This document shows positions 17,113 to 25,767 of a DNA stretch of 64,000 nt, one piece after another. How positions within the stretch are numbered: the first letter of the stretch is position 1; each line of letters begins with the position of its first letter. Source of the DNA: Streptococcus bovimastitidis (lineage in GTDB: Bacteria; Bacillota; Bacilli; Lactobacillales; Streptococcaceae); the NCBI RefSeq assembly GCF_001885095.1, contig NZ_LZDD01000001.1, forward strand, positions 62,001 to 126,000, written 5' to 3'. The translations under genes were made by a program, and so were the position numbers. The notes beneath the pieces are model-generated. The model saw only the letters and a program-made list of their open reading frames with translations, searched no databases and had not been told where the DNA came from.

Positions 17113-18020
17113 GTAAAATCGTCATCATTGGAAGTATTTCAATGGATTTAGTCATGGTCACTAACCGGGTCCCCAACCAGGGAGAAACTGTTTTCGGACA
17201 GTCCTTCTCCATGGTTCCTGGCGGTAAGGGCGCTAATCAAGCAGTGGCTGTCGGCCGCCTAAGCTCTGAGAAAGATCAGATTACCGTTATGGGTGCTGTC
17301 GGAAATGATTCCTTTGGTCCACTTTTATTAGACAATCTTAAGGCCAATAATCTTTTTGTGGATCATGTGGGAACGGTACCATCATCTTCTGGAATTGCTC
17401 AGATTACCTTGTTTGAGCAAGACAATCGGATTATTTACTGTCCAGGTGCTAATGGTCTGGTTGACACATCCAAATGGACTGAGGAATGGGATGTGATTGC
17501 CGATGCTGAATTAGTCATCCTCCAAAATGAAATTCCTCATCTAGAGAATCTGGCCATCGCCAAATTCTGTAAGGAAAAAGGCATAAAAATACTTTATAAT
17601 CCAGCTCCATCACGCGAAACTGATCTGGAAATGCTACCCTATGTGACCTTCATGACACCAAACCAACATGAGTGTCAAGAACTCTTCCCAGGGCGCCAGC
17701 TTGATGACTTGCTAAAAGAGTATCCAAATCAATTGATTGTTACTTTGGGTACTAAAGGCTCAACTTATTGTGATGGTCAAGAGATTAAACTCATTCCTGC
17801 AATCAAAACTGAAGCTGTTGATACAACAGGGGCAGGAGATACCTTTAATGGCGCATTCGGAATGGGCTTATCAAAAAGACTGGATATTGCCCAGGCTTTA
17901 GAATTTGCTACTCTGGCCTCCCATTTATCCGTCCAAAAATTTGGAGCACAAGGTGGTATGCCAACAATTGAAGAAATGAAAGGACACCCAGCATATGTTG
18001 AAACATGGAATTTTGAATAG
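17109..18020 (+). CDS. rbsK: Ribokinase RbsK
   Basis: Phosphorylates D-ribose to ribose 5-phosphate in the cytoplasm. 303-residue PfkB-family kinase with the N-terminal GSISMDLVMVTNRVP, the first signature GGKGANQAVAVGRL (about 38-51) and the second PfkB signature with the catalytic aspartate, DTTGAGDTFNGAF, near residue 240. It starts within the last codons of rbsR and overlaps rbsD by 26 bp, so the genes are translationally coupled. Confidence 0.95.
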   Translation: MSKIVIIGSISMDLVMVTNRVPNQGETVFGQSFSMVPGGKGANQAVAVGRLSSEKDQITVMGAVGNDSFGPLLLDNLKANNLFVDHVGTVPSSSGIAQITLFEQDNRIIYCPGANGLVDTSKWTEEWDVIADAELVILQNEIPHLENLAIAKFCKEKGIKILYNPAPSRETDLEMLPYVTFMTPNQHECQELFPGRQLDDLLKEYPNQLIVTLGTKGSTYCDGQEIKLIPAIKTEAVDTTGAGDTFNGAFGMGLSKRLDIAQALEFATLASHLSVQKFGAQGGMPTIEEMKGHPAYVETWNFE

Positions 18021-18393
18021 TGACTTAGCTAAACTAGCAGCTGATTTAGGACACACAGACCGCGTTTGTATTGGGGACTTAGGTCTTCCGGTACCAGTTG
18101 GTGTTCCTAAAATTGATTTAGCCTTAGTGCCGGGTAAACCAAGTTTTCAAGATTTACTTGATATTTATCTAGAAAATATCAAGGTTGAAAAAGTTATTTT
18201 GGCAGAGGAAATCAAAAGCTTTAATCCTGAACAACTGCAGGCTGTTTTAGCTAAGCTGGAACCAGAAGTGGTCGTTGAGTATGTTAGCCACGAGGACTTA
18301 AAAGAGCTTAATAAAGAGGTTAAGACTGTTATTCGAACTGGTGAAAATACGCCTTATTCCAATATCATTTTGCAATCAGGGGTTACCATATAG
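17995..18393 (+). CDS. rbsD: D-ribose pyranase RbsD
   Basis: 132-residue enzyme interconverting the pyranose and furanose forms of ribose, giving the form used by ribokinase. The N-terminus MLKHGILNSDLAKLAADLGHTD is the conserved active-site region of RbsD with its histidine (HTD) at about 20. The start inside rbsK is supported by this alignment. C-terminal VIRTGENTPYSNIILQSGV is also typical. Followed after 15 bp by rbsA. Confidence 0.95.
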   Translation: MLKHGILNSDLAKLAADLGHTDRVCIGDLGLPVPVGVPKIDLALVPGKPSFQDLLDIYLENIKVEKVILAEEIKSFNPEQLQAVLAKLEPEVVVEYVSHEDLKELNKEVKTVIRTGENTPYSNIILQSGVTI

Positions 18394-18408
18394 AAAGGAA
18401 TTATCATC

Positions 18409-19887
18409 ATGAAAATTGACATGAGAGATATTTCCAAATCGTTTGGAAACAATAAGGTTTTAGAAAAAATTGATTTAAGTATTGAATCTGGCCAAATTCA
18501 TGCTCTAATGGGAGAAAATGGCGCCGGCAAATCGACCTTAATGAATATTTTGACAGGACTCTTTCCGGCAACATCTGGCCAAATCTTTATTGATGGTAAG
18601 GAAATGACCTTTGCTAACCCACAAGAAGCGGAAGAATTTGGGATCTCTTTTATCCACCAAGAAATGAATACCTGGTCTGAGATGTCGGTCCTTGATAATC
18701 TATTCCTGGGCCGTGAAATCAAAAAAGGCTTCGGAATCTTAGATAAAAAAACAATGACCTTAAAGGCCAAAGAAGCTTTCAAACGACTAGAGGTTGATAT
18801 CCCTTTAAATAAGGCCATTGGCGAACTTTCAGTTGGGCAACAACAGATGATTGAAATCGCTAAATGTCTGTTGACCAAGGTTTCTATCCTGATTATGGAT
18901 GAACCAACCGCTGCCTTAACCGAACGGGAAACGGGCAATCTTTTCCGAGTGATTCGAAGTTTGAAAAATGAGGGCGTAGGGATTATCTATATCTCTCACC
19001 GGATGGAAGAGATTTTCAAAATTACCGATTTGGTAACCGTTATGCGTGACGGCTTAGTGGTTGATACGGTGCCAACAGCAGAGACCAACCCCCATCAGTT
19101 GGTGCAAAAAATGGTTGGTCGTGAGCTAAATGATTTCTACCCAGAAAAGACAGCTACAATTGGTGACGTCGCCTTTGAAGTCAAAAATCTCAGTGGTCAG
19201 GGCTTTGAGGATGTTTCTTTCTCAGTCCATAAAGGCGAAATCCTCGGCTTTTCAGGGCTAATGGGAGCTGGTCGGACGGAAGTGATGCGGGCTTTATTTG
19301 GATTGGATACCAAAAAAGCTGGTTCGGTTATCATTGACGGGCAAGAAGTGGACATTAAGAATCCAGCTCAAGCTATCGCTAAAGGCATTGGCTTCCTGAC
19401 CGAAGATCGTAAGGACGAGGGCTTAATCTTAGATTTTTCAATCCAAGATAATATGACCTTACCAAGCACCAAGGAATTTAGTAAAAAAGGATTCTTTGAT
19501 GAGAAAACCAGTAAAACCTTTAGCCAACAATTAATTGACAGATTACGGATTAAATCTGGAAGTCCGCAGTTGCCCGTCGGCAACCTATCAGGTGGAAATC
19601 AACAAAAAGTTGTTTTGGCCAAATGGATTGGGATAGCTCCCAAAGTGCTCATTTTAGATGAACCAACCCGAGGCGTCGACGTCGGTGCCAAACGTGAGAT
19701 TTATCAATTGATGAATGAACTAGCAGAACGTGGAGTTCCAATTGTCATGGTCTCATCTGACTTACCAGAAATACTTGGCGTCAGCGACCGCATCATGGTC
19801 ATGCATGAAGGACGGATTAAAGGCCAGTTAAGCCGAGAAGAAGCGACACAAGAAAAAGTCATGCAATTAGCAACAGGAGGAAACTAA
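18409..19887 (+). CDS. rbsA: Ribose ABC transporter ATP-binding protein RbsA
   Basis: 492-residue protein of two fused ABC ATPase domains, as in RbsA. Domain 1 has Walker A GENGAGKST (35-43), signature LSVGQQQ near 141 and Walker B LIMDEPTAALT; domain 2 has the degenerate Walker A GLMGAGRTE and signature LSGGNQQKVVLAKW near 397 with LDEPTRGVDVG. The changed second P-loop is normal for carbohydrate CUT2 transporters. It energises ribose import with RbsC and RbsB; rbsC starts one base after its stop codon. Confidence 0.96.
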   Translation: MKIDMRDISKSFGNNKVLEKIDLSIESGQIHALMGENGAGKSTLMNILTGLFPATSGQIFIDGKEMTFANPQEAEEFGISFIHQEMNTWSEMSVLDNLFLGREIKKGFGILDKKTMTLKAKEAFKRLEVDIPLNKAIGELSVGQQQMIEIAKCLLTKVSILIMDEPTAALTERETGNLFRVIRSLKNEGVGIIYISHRMEEIFKITDLVTVMRDGLVVDTVPTAETNPHQLVQKMVGRELNDFYPEKTATIGDVAFEVKNLSGQGFEDVSFSVHKGEILGFSGLMGAGRTEVMRALFGLDTKKAGSVIIDGQEVDIKNPAQAIAKGIGFLTEDRKDEGLILDFSIQDNMTLPSTKEFSKKGFFDEKTSKTFSQQLIDRLRIKSGSPQLPVGNLSGGNQQKVVLAKWIGIAPKVLILDEPTRGVDVGAKREIYQLMNELAERGVPIVMVSSDLPEILGVSDRIMVMHEGRIKGQLSREEATQEKVMQLATGGN

Positions 19888-19888
19888 G

Positions 19889-20833
19889 GTGAAAAAAGTC
19901 ATGAACTACGTATCAGAGTTAACCACTCTGGTTGCACTGGTAGGATTAATGATTGTCATTACAATGCTTAATCCTAACTTCTTAACAACCAATAACTTGC
20001 TCAATTTATTGTTGCAAGTAACAGCCAATGGCTTTATTGCCTTTGGGATGACCTTTGTTATTTTAACAGGGGGTATCGACCTATCAGTCGGATCCATCTT
20101 AGCACTTTCAAGTGCTTTGACAGCAGGTATGATTGCTAAAGGTGTCCCAGTTGGAGTTGCAATTTTGATTGCACTTGCACTTGGTGGTATCTTTGGAATG
20201 TTGAATGGTCTCTTTATTTCTTATGGGAAATTGGCACCCTTCATCGTAACACTAGCAACCATGACCATATTTAGGGGAGCAACCTTAGTTTATACCAATG
20301 GTAATCCTATCACCGATGGTTTATCAGATAGCTTCCTCTTCCAGTTTATTGGCCAAGGCTACCTCTTTGGTATTCCTTTCCCAGTTATTCTGATGTTTCT
20401 TATTTTTCTTATCTTGTATGTTCTTTTACATAAAACAGCCTTTGGGAAATCTGTCTACGCGCTAGGGGGGAATGAAAAAGCAGCGTATATCTCAGGTGTT
20501 AAGCTTAATAAAGTTAAAATCATTATTTACACCATTTCAGGTATGATGGCCGCAATCTCAGGTCTCATCATTACCTCTCGTTTGAGTTCCGCACAACCAA
20601 CTGCTGGTGCTAGCTATGAGATGGATGCCATAGCTGCTGTAGTTCTTGGTGGAACGTCATTGTCAGGTGGTAAAGGTCGGATTATTGGGACCCTAATTGG
20701 GGCATTAATTATCGGGGTTCTAAATAATGGTTTAAACATTATTGGTGTCTCAGCCTTTTGGCAACAAGTTGTCAAAGGTATTGTTATCTTGATTGCTGTC
20801 TTATTAGACCGCTTCAAGGTTGCAAAAGCTTAG
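19889..20833 (+). CDS. rbsC: Ribose ABC transporter permease RbsC
   Basis: 314-residue membrane permease of the CUT2 family with about eight to ten hydrophobic segments, including TFVILTGGIDLSVGS and the AIAAVVLGGTSLSGGKG loop that contacts the ATPase. Starts at GTG with GGAGG about 8 bases upstream, immediately after rbsA. Forms the membrane channel for ribose uptake. Confidence 0.95.
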   Translation: MKKVMNYVSELTTLVALVGLMIVITMLNPNFLTTNNLLNLLLQVTANGFIAFGMTFVILTGGIDLSVGSILALSSALTAGMIAKGVPVGVAILIALALGGIFGMLNGLFISYGKLAPFIVTLATMTIFRGATLVYTNGNPITDGLSDSFLFQFIGQGYLFGIPFPVILMFLIFLILYVLLHKTAFGKSVYALGGNEKAAYISGVKLNKVKIIIYTISGMMAAISGLIITSRLSSAQPTAGASYEMDAIAAVVLGGTSLSGGKGRIIGTLIGALIIGVLNNGLNIIGVSAFWQQVVKGIVILIAVLLDRFKVAKA

Positions 20834-20876
20834 CTATTTTATAAAAAAGAACAAAAAATTAAAAAAGGAGTCTCAT

Positions 20877-21845
20877 ATGAAATTCGGAAAAAAACTTGGC
20901 TTTTTAGCCCTCTTGTTCTCAATGGTTCTCGTTTTAGGCGCTTGTGGTAAAACTGGTTTAGACAACTCTTCAGGTTCGTCGTCTAAAGAAGTGACTAAAA
21001 AAGCAGCTAAAGATTTGAAATTAGGTGTGTCAATCTCTACAACAAACAACCCTTACTTTGTTGCTATGAAAGATGGTATTGATAAATACGCTGGCAGCAA
21101 AAAAGTTTCAGTTAAAGTGGCAGATGCTCAAGACGATGCTGCCCGTCAAGCAGACGATATTCAAAACTTTGTCAGCCAAAATGTGGATGCTATTTTGATC
21201 AACCCAGTTGACTCAAAAGCAATCGTAACGTCTATCAAAGCAGCAAACAAAGCTAACATTCCAGTTATTTTGATTGACCGTGGTTCTGAAGGCGGCGACG
21301 TTCTTACAACTGTTGCATCAGACAACGTTGAAGCTGGTAAAATGGCTGCAGACTTTATCGTTAAAACATTAGGTGAAAAAGCTAAAGCTTTCGAACTTTC
21401 AGGTGTACCAGGAGCTTCAGCAACTGTTGACCGTGGTAACGGCTTTGGTAAAGTTGCTAAAGAAAAATTAGAAGTTCTTTCTAGCCAATCAGCAAACTTT
21501 GACCGTGCAAAAGCTTTGAACACTGCTCAAAATATGATTCAAGGACATAAAGATGTTCAAGTTATCTTTGCTCAAAATGACGAAATGGCACTTGGTGCTG
21601 CACAAGCCGTTAAATCAGCTGGCTTGAAAGATATTGTTATCGTAGGTATCGACGGTGAACCAGATGCTCACGCAGCAATTAAAAAAGGTGAATTGACTGC
21701 TACAATTGCACAACAACCTGCTAAAATGGGTGAAATTGCAATCCAAGCAGCTATCGACCACTACCAAGGTAAAAAAGTTGCTGAAAAAACAGTATCTCCA
21801 ATCTACCTCGTAACAAAAGACAATGTTGATAAATACAACTGGTAA
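20877..21845 (+). CDS. rbsB: Ribose-binding lipoprotein RbsB
   Basis: 322-residue extracellular solute-binding protein. The signal peptide ends in a lipobox (LVLGAC, lipidated Cys23), followed by a Ser/Lys-rich linker and a type I periplasmic-binding fold beginning KLGVSISTTNNPYFVAMKDG. ATG at 20877 is chosen because AAAAAGGAG lies 8 bases upstream and the signal peptide starts there; an in-frame ATG at 20820 lies inside rbsC. Last gene of the operon. Confidence 0.95.
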   Translation: MKFGKKLGFLALLFSMVLVLGACGKTGLDNSSGSSSKEVTKKAAKDLKLGVSISTTNNPYFVAMKDGIDKYAGSKKVSVKVADAQDDAARQADDIQNFVSQNVDAILINPVDSKAIVTSIKAANKANIPVILIDRGSEGGDVLTTVASDNVEAGKMAADFIVKTLGEKAKAFELSGVPGASATVDRGNGFGKVAKEKLEVLSSQSANFDRAKALNTAQNMIQGHKDVQVIFAQNDEMALGAAQAVKSAGLKDIVIVGIDGEPDAHAAIKKGELTATIAQQPAKMGEIAIQAAIDHYQGKKVAEKTVSPIYLVTKDNVDKYNW

Positions 21846-21853
21846 TACATGAG

Positions 21854-21888
21854 AAGAAGCATTTCGGTGCTTCTTTTTTTTTTTTTTT
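21854..21888 (+). terminator. Terminator of the rbs operon
   Basis: Stem AAGAAGCA (21854-21861) with TGCTTCTT (21868-21875), TTTCGG loop and a long T run to about 21888. Confidence 0.92.
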
Positions 21889-21950
21889 GCTTTTTTGGAA
21901 AATAGCAGAGCTTCTTAGGGTATCAAAAATCAGAAATGGCTGCAAAAAAA

Positions 21951-21959
21951 TGCTATACT
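21951..21959 (+). promoter_or_regulatory. Extended -10 promoter of the metallophosphoesterase gene
   Basis: TGCTATACT, a TGn-extended -10 element, without a clear -35. Transcription would begin near 21966, about 50 bases before the ATG. Confidence 0.55.
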
Positions 21960-22016
21960 AAATGTAGTCTAAGACCCAGTCTTCAAAGCAGCTTAAAGGA
22001 GGGCACCGAGCGCATC

Positions 22017-23351
22017 ATGGAAGAATCCATCCGTATCTTACACCTAAATGACTTGCATTCTCATTTTGAAGCCTATCCCAAAATAGAGCGTTTTTTTGCT
22101 AGGGCTTCAGAAACAGATGCTGAAGTGATCAAAGTGGATATTGGTGACAATTGTGATTCTAGCCACCCTTTGACAGATGCCACGCAAGGCCAAGCAAATA
22201 TACAGCTGATGAATCAATTGGGCATCCACTATGCAACTATTGGCAATAACGAAGGTATCGGCCTGTCGAAAGCCTCTCTGAATCAGCTTTATGATCAGGC
22301 AGATTTTCAGGTTATTCTAGGGAATTTGACGGACCAAAAGGGTCGGCCTGATTGGGCCAATCCTTATTGGATTCATGAAAGCAAAGCGGGCACAAAGATT
22401 GCCTTTTTAGCATATACCTTTCCTTATTACAAAACATATAATCCCAATGGTTGGCAGGTGCAAGACCCACTTGAGGCCTTGAAGAGAGAGTTAGCTATTC
22501 CAGAAGTTGCGCAAGCAGATATGCGAATCCTTCTGAGTCATTTAGGGATTCGGGTTGATGAGAGAATTTGTCAGGAAATTGAAAACATAGACTTGATTAT
22601 TGGTGGTCATACCCATCATGTCTTTGAAGATGGGGTCTCTCTCAATGGAACCTATATGGCAGCAGCTGGGAAATATGGTCAATATGTTGGTGAAATTAAC
22701 TTAAGTTTAATCGACCATCGACTAGATAGTATCCAGATGATTGCCCATGAAAGCAGTCATTTTGCTAGTCGTAAGGAAGATCAGGCCTTTATTGAAGGAC
22801 TTGTTCAAAAAGGAAAAGCCTTATTGGCCCAAAGACAGGTTGATACTTTTGATCAGGATTTAGATATGGAAAGTTCTCTTGCTTTATTAACTGCGGCTAT
22901 GAAAGATTATGCCCAAGCTGATTTGTGCTTGATTAATTCAGGCTTAGTCGTATCCCCTTTCAAAGCTGAGGTGACTGCTGAAAATCTACATCAGTCTCTT
23001 CCTCATCAAATGCGTTTGGCAAAATTAGAAATTACGGAAGAAGAACTGCAAGTTATTTGTCAAGATATTTATGGCCAAGAAGAATTCTTAAAGAATCAGG
23101 AAATTAGAGGAATGGGCTTCCGAGGCAAACAATTTGGCCAACTTTATAGCGACGGCTTTCGATACAAAAAGGGAAAAATAGTGTATAATGATAAAGTTAT
23201 GGGTCAATCTGACAAACTAACTTTAGTCCTTGTTGACCAATATTATTTTGCTTCTTATTTTCCAAGTATTAAAGAAGTAGAAGTTGAGTTATTATTTCCA
23301 GACTTATTAAGAGAAGTCGTCGAAAAATACCTGATAAAAAGAAAAACCTGA
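22017..23351 (+). CDS. Bifunctional UDP-sugar hydrolase/5'-nucleotidase-like metallophosphoesterase
   Basis: 444-residue member of the UshA/CpdB/YunD group. Metal-binding motifs: LHLNDLHSHFE near residue 7, VDIGDNCDSS near 43, IGNNEG near 78 (the GNHE motif), LLSHLG near 168 and GGHTHHVF near 196; a C-terminal 5'-nucleotidase domain follows. There is no signal peptide, so it acts in the cytoplasm, as in YunD-type proteins. The ATG at 22017 is preceded by AAAGGAGG at a longer than usual distance (about 14 bases). Substrate specificity is unknown. yutD follows after 10 bp. Confidence 0.85.
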   Translation: MEESIRILHLNDLHSHFEAYPKIERFFARASETDAEVIKVDIGDNCDSSHPLTDATQGQANIQLMNQLGIHYATIGNNEGIGLSKASLNQLYDQADFQVILGNLTDQKGRPDWANPYWIHESKAGTKIAFLAYTFPYYKTYNPNGWQVQDPLEALKRELAIPEVAQADMRILLSHLGIRVDERICQEIENIDLIIGGHTHHVFEDGVSLNGTYMAAAGKYGQYVGEINLSLIDHRLDSIQMIAHESSHFASRKEDQAFIEGLVQKGKALLAQRQVDTFDQDLDMESSLALLTAAMKDYAQADLCLINSGLVVSPFKAEVTAENLHQSLPHQMRLAKLEITEEELQVICQDIYGQEEFLKNQEIRGMGFRGKQFGQLYSDGFRYKKGKIVYNDKVMGQSDKLTLVLVDQYYFASYFPSIKEVEVELLFPDLLREVVEKYLIKRKT

Positions 23352-23361
23352 AAGGAGTGCC

Positions 23362-24099
23362 ATGAAAAAAGAGATTTCCCCTGAAATGTATAATTACAAT
23401 AAATTTCCAGGGCCAGAATTTGTGGCATTTGACACTGTTGTCAAAAGTGATAACCTTACCTTTTCACTTTTAGAAAATGAAAAGGATGCCTTCGACGCAA
23501 CGGCATTTAGTCAACGTTTTACAGAAATTCTCCTCAAATACGACTATATTGTTGGTGATTGGGGAAATGAACAATTACGGTTAAAAGGCTTTTATAAAGA
23601 TTCCAATGAGGTCAGAAAATCAAGTCGTATTTCCCGCTTAGAAGACTATATTAAAGAGTTTTGTAATTTTGGTTGTGCTTATTTTGTCCTTGAAAATCCA
23701 GAACCAGTAGAGATTAAATTTGAAGAGGAAAGAGCACCACGCCGACGTAAAAATATCCGGTCATCAAACAGTAAAAGAAGAAGTCAAACGGCTGATAATG
23801 CTAAAACACGCTTTAACAATAAGGATAGTTTGAATGCTAGTCCTAAGCAGAGTCAGGAGCAAAGATCACGGTCTAAAATGAAATCCAAGGATAAAGAAGG
23901 TTTCAAAGCAAGACCAAAAGGCAAGCCCAAAATGAATCCTCGTGTCAAAGAGGATGAAAAAGCTTCACAAAACTTTACCAGTAAGAAGCGTCGTTCACCA
24001 CAAAAACCTAGACCTAAAAAAGAAAACTCAGCAGCAAGCTCTAAAGCAGAAGCTTCAAATGATCACTTTATCATCAGAAAGAAGGATACTAATTCATGA
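23362..24099 (+). CDS. yutD: YutD-family protein with long basic C-terminal tail
   Basis: Residues 1-115 match the YutD-like domain ([19 protein letters not shown] and the [16 protein letters not shown] segment). The family in Bacilli is about 100 residues; here residues 120-245 form a low-complexity Lys/Arg/Ser/Pro/Gln-rich tail likely to be disordered and perhaps nucleic-acid binding. Function is not established. It sits between the phosphoesterase and rlmN, overlapping rlmN by 4 bp; the linkage with rlmN is conserved in streptococci and may mean an RNA-related role (inference). Confidence 0.82.
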   Translation: MKKEISPEMYNYNKFPGPEFVAFDTVVKSDNLTFSLLENEKDAFDATAFSQRFTEILLKYDYIVGDWGNEQLRLKGFYKDSNEVRKSSRISRLEDYIKEFCNFGCAYFVLENPEPVEIKFEEERAPRRRKNIRSSNSKRRSQTADNAKTRFNNKDSLNASPKQSQEQRSRSKMKSKDKEGFKARPKGKPKMNPRVKEDEKASQNFTSKKRRSPQKPRPKKENSAASSKAEASNDHFIIRKKDTNS

Positions 24100-25181
24100 A
24101 ACCATCAATTTACAGCTTAACCCGAGACGAGCTTATTGCTTGGGCAGAGGCTAATGGCCAAAAGAAATTTAGAGCAACGCAAATTTGGGACTGGCTCTAT
24201 AAAAAACGTGTCCAATCATTTGAAGAAATGACCAACATTTCTAAAGACTTTATTGCTCTTTTGAATCAAGAATTCTGTGTCAATCCTTTAAAACAAAGAA
24301 TTGTTCAAGAATCTGCTGATGGAACAGTAAAATATCTTTTTGAATTACCAGATGGTATGTTAATTGAAACAGTATTGATGCGCCAGCATTACGGACACTC
24401 TGTTTGTGTTACCACACAGGTTGGCTGTAATATCGGTTGTACTTTCTGTGCCTCTGGACTTATTAAAAAGCAACGTGATTTAAACAATGGTGAAATCACT
24501 GCGCAAATTATGTTAGTTCAAAAATACTTTGACGAACGTGGCCAAGATGAACGCGTTAGCCATGTTGTGGTCATGGGTATCGGGGAACCATTTGACAATT
24601 ATACTAATGTCATGAAATTCCTTAGAACCATCAACGATGATAATGGTCTAGCAATCGGTGCCCGTCACATTACCGTGTCAACATCTGGATTAGCTCATAA
24701 AATCCGTGAGTTCGCCAATGAAGGTGTTCAAGTTAACTTAGCCGTTTCCTTACACGCGCCTAATAATGACTTACGCTCAAGTATCATGCGTATCAACCGT
24801 TCTTTCCCCTTGGAAAAACTCTTTGCTGCTATTGAATACTATATTGAAACAACCAATCGTCGGGTTACCTTTGAGTACATTATGTTAAATGAAGTCAATG
24901 ATGGTGTTGAACAAGCTCAAGAATTGGCAGACCTCACAAAAAATATTCGCAAATTGTCCTATGTTAACTTGATTCCTTATAATCCAGTTTCTGAACACGA
25001 CCAATACAGCCGTAGTCCTAAAGCGCGTGTTGATGCTTTCTACGATGTCTTGAAAAAGAATGGTGTTAACTGTGTGGTTCGTCAAGAACACGGTACAGAT
25101 ATTGATGCGGCATGTGGTCAATTACGTTCTAATACCATGAAACGTGACCGTCAAAAAGCAGTGGCGGAAGTGGCTGAATAA
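24096..25181 (+). CDS. rlmN: Dual-specificity 23S rRNA/tRNA methyltransferase RlmN
   Basis: 361-residue radical-SAM enzyme that methylates C2 of A2503 in 23S rRNA and A37 of some tRNAs. The iron-sulfur cluster cysteines are Cys111, Cys115 and Cys118 ([12 protein letters not shown]); the methyl-carrying and resolving region is the C-terminal DAACGQLR. The ATG overlaps the end of yutD and the stop overlaps the next start by one base. Confidence 0.96.
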   Translation: MKPSIYSLTRDELIAWAEANGQKKFRATQIWDWLYKKRVQSFEEMTNISKDFIALLNQEFCVNPLKQRIVQESADGTVKYLFELPDGMLIETVLMRQHYGHSVCVTTQVGCNIGCTFCASGLIKKQRDLNNGEITAQIMLVQKYFDERGQDERVSHVVVMGIGEPFDNYTNVMKFLRTINDDNGLAIGARHITVSTSGLAHKIREFANEGVQVNLAVSLHAPNNDLRSSIMRINRSFPLEKLFAAIEYYIETTNRRVTFEYIMLNEVNDGVEQAQELADLTKNIRKLSYVNLIPYNPVSEHDQYSRSPKARVDAFYDVLKKNGVNCVVRQEHGTDIDAACGQLRSNTMKRDRQKAVAEVAE

Positions 25182-25690
25182 TGTCTTGGATTGACAATCC
25201 AATGGCTTTGCCAAAAGGCTGGCTGAGACTTCTAAAGTTTCTTCTGGTCTTTTATGCTTTAGCCATTGCCATCATGTGCTTTACGCCAAATCCACAGATT
25301 TTTGAAGGTATGGAGACACCTAATATTATTTATTACGGTCGATTACGCTTACTTTTAATCCCATTTAATTCATTTGTAGGCTTAAAGGAAGTGACTTCTC
25401 TATTCCAATTGATTTGGATATTTTGCCAAAATCTCTTGAATATGTTCTTGCTTTATCCTTTGATTTTGCTGGTCCATATTTTAAGCAGTCGTTGGCAGAC
25501 GTATCGCAAGAGTTTATTGCTTGCCTTTCTAATCAGCCTCTTTATTGAATGTAACCAATTACTCTTGGATTTGGCTATAAACGCCAATCGTGTCTTTGAA
25601 ATTGATGATTTGTGGACAAACAGTTTAGGAGGCTTCTTTGCCTTCATGACTTATCTTTTGATTAGTAAGAATCGTATCAAAAGAAACTGA
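25181..25690 (+). CDS. VanZ-like family membrane protein
   Basis: 169 residues with four or five predicted membrane segments and the VanZ-like core: N-terminal RLLLIPFNSF, then FLISLFIECNQLLLD and NRVFEIDDLWTNSLGG, the conserved D-D-x-x-N/T-x-x-G pattern. VanZ gives low-level teicoplanin resistance in enterococci; chromosomal relatives such as this one have unknown roles in the envelope. Starts on the last base of rlmN, so is co-translated; a terminator follows. Confidence 0.8.
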   Translation: MSWIDNPMALPKGWLRLLKFLLVFYALAIAIMCFTPNPQIFEGMETPNIIYYGRLRLLLIPFNSFVGLKEVTSLFQLIWIFCQNLLNMFLLYPLILLVHILSSRWQTYRKSLLLAFLISLFIECNQLLLDLAINANRVFEIDDLWTNSLGGFFAFMTYLLISKNRIKRN

Positions 25691-25717
25691 GTTCTCTCCT
25701 GAGGGAGAGACTTTTTT
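25690..25717 (+). terminator. Terminator after the VanZ-like gene
   Basis: Stem TCTCTCC with GGAGAGA around TGAG, one-base bulge below, then TTTTTT. Confidence 0.8.
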
Positions 25718-25767
25718 AGCTGAATGAAATGAAATTTAGCGACAATTTAAAACTTGAAAGGAAGCTT

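Noticed and set aside
16132..21845. Ribose operon as a recent mobile island
   Set aside because: No repeats, integrase or IS at its borders beyond the 35-bp terminator on its left; gene order and composition are ordinary for an rbs operon.
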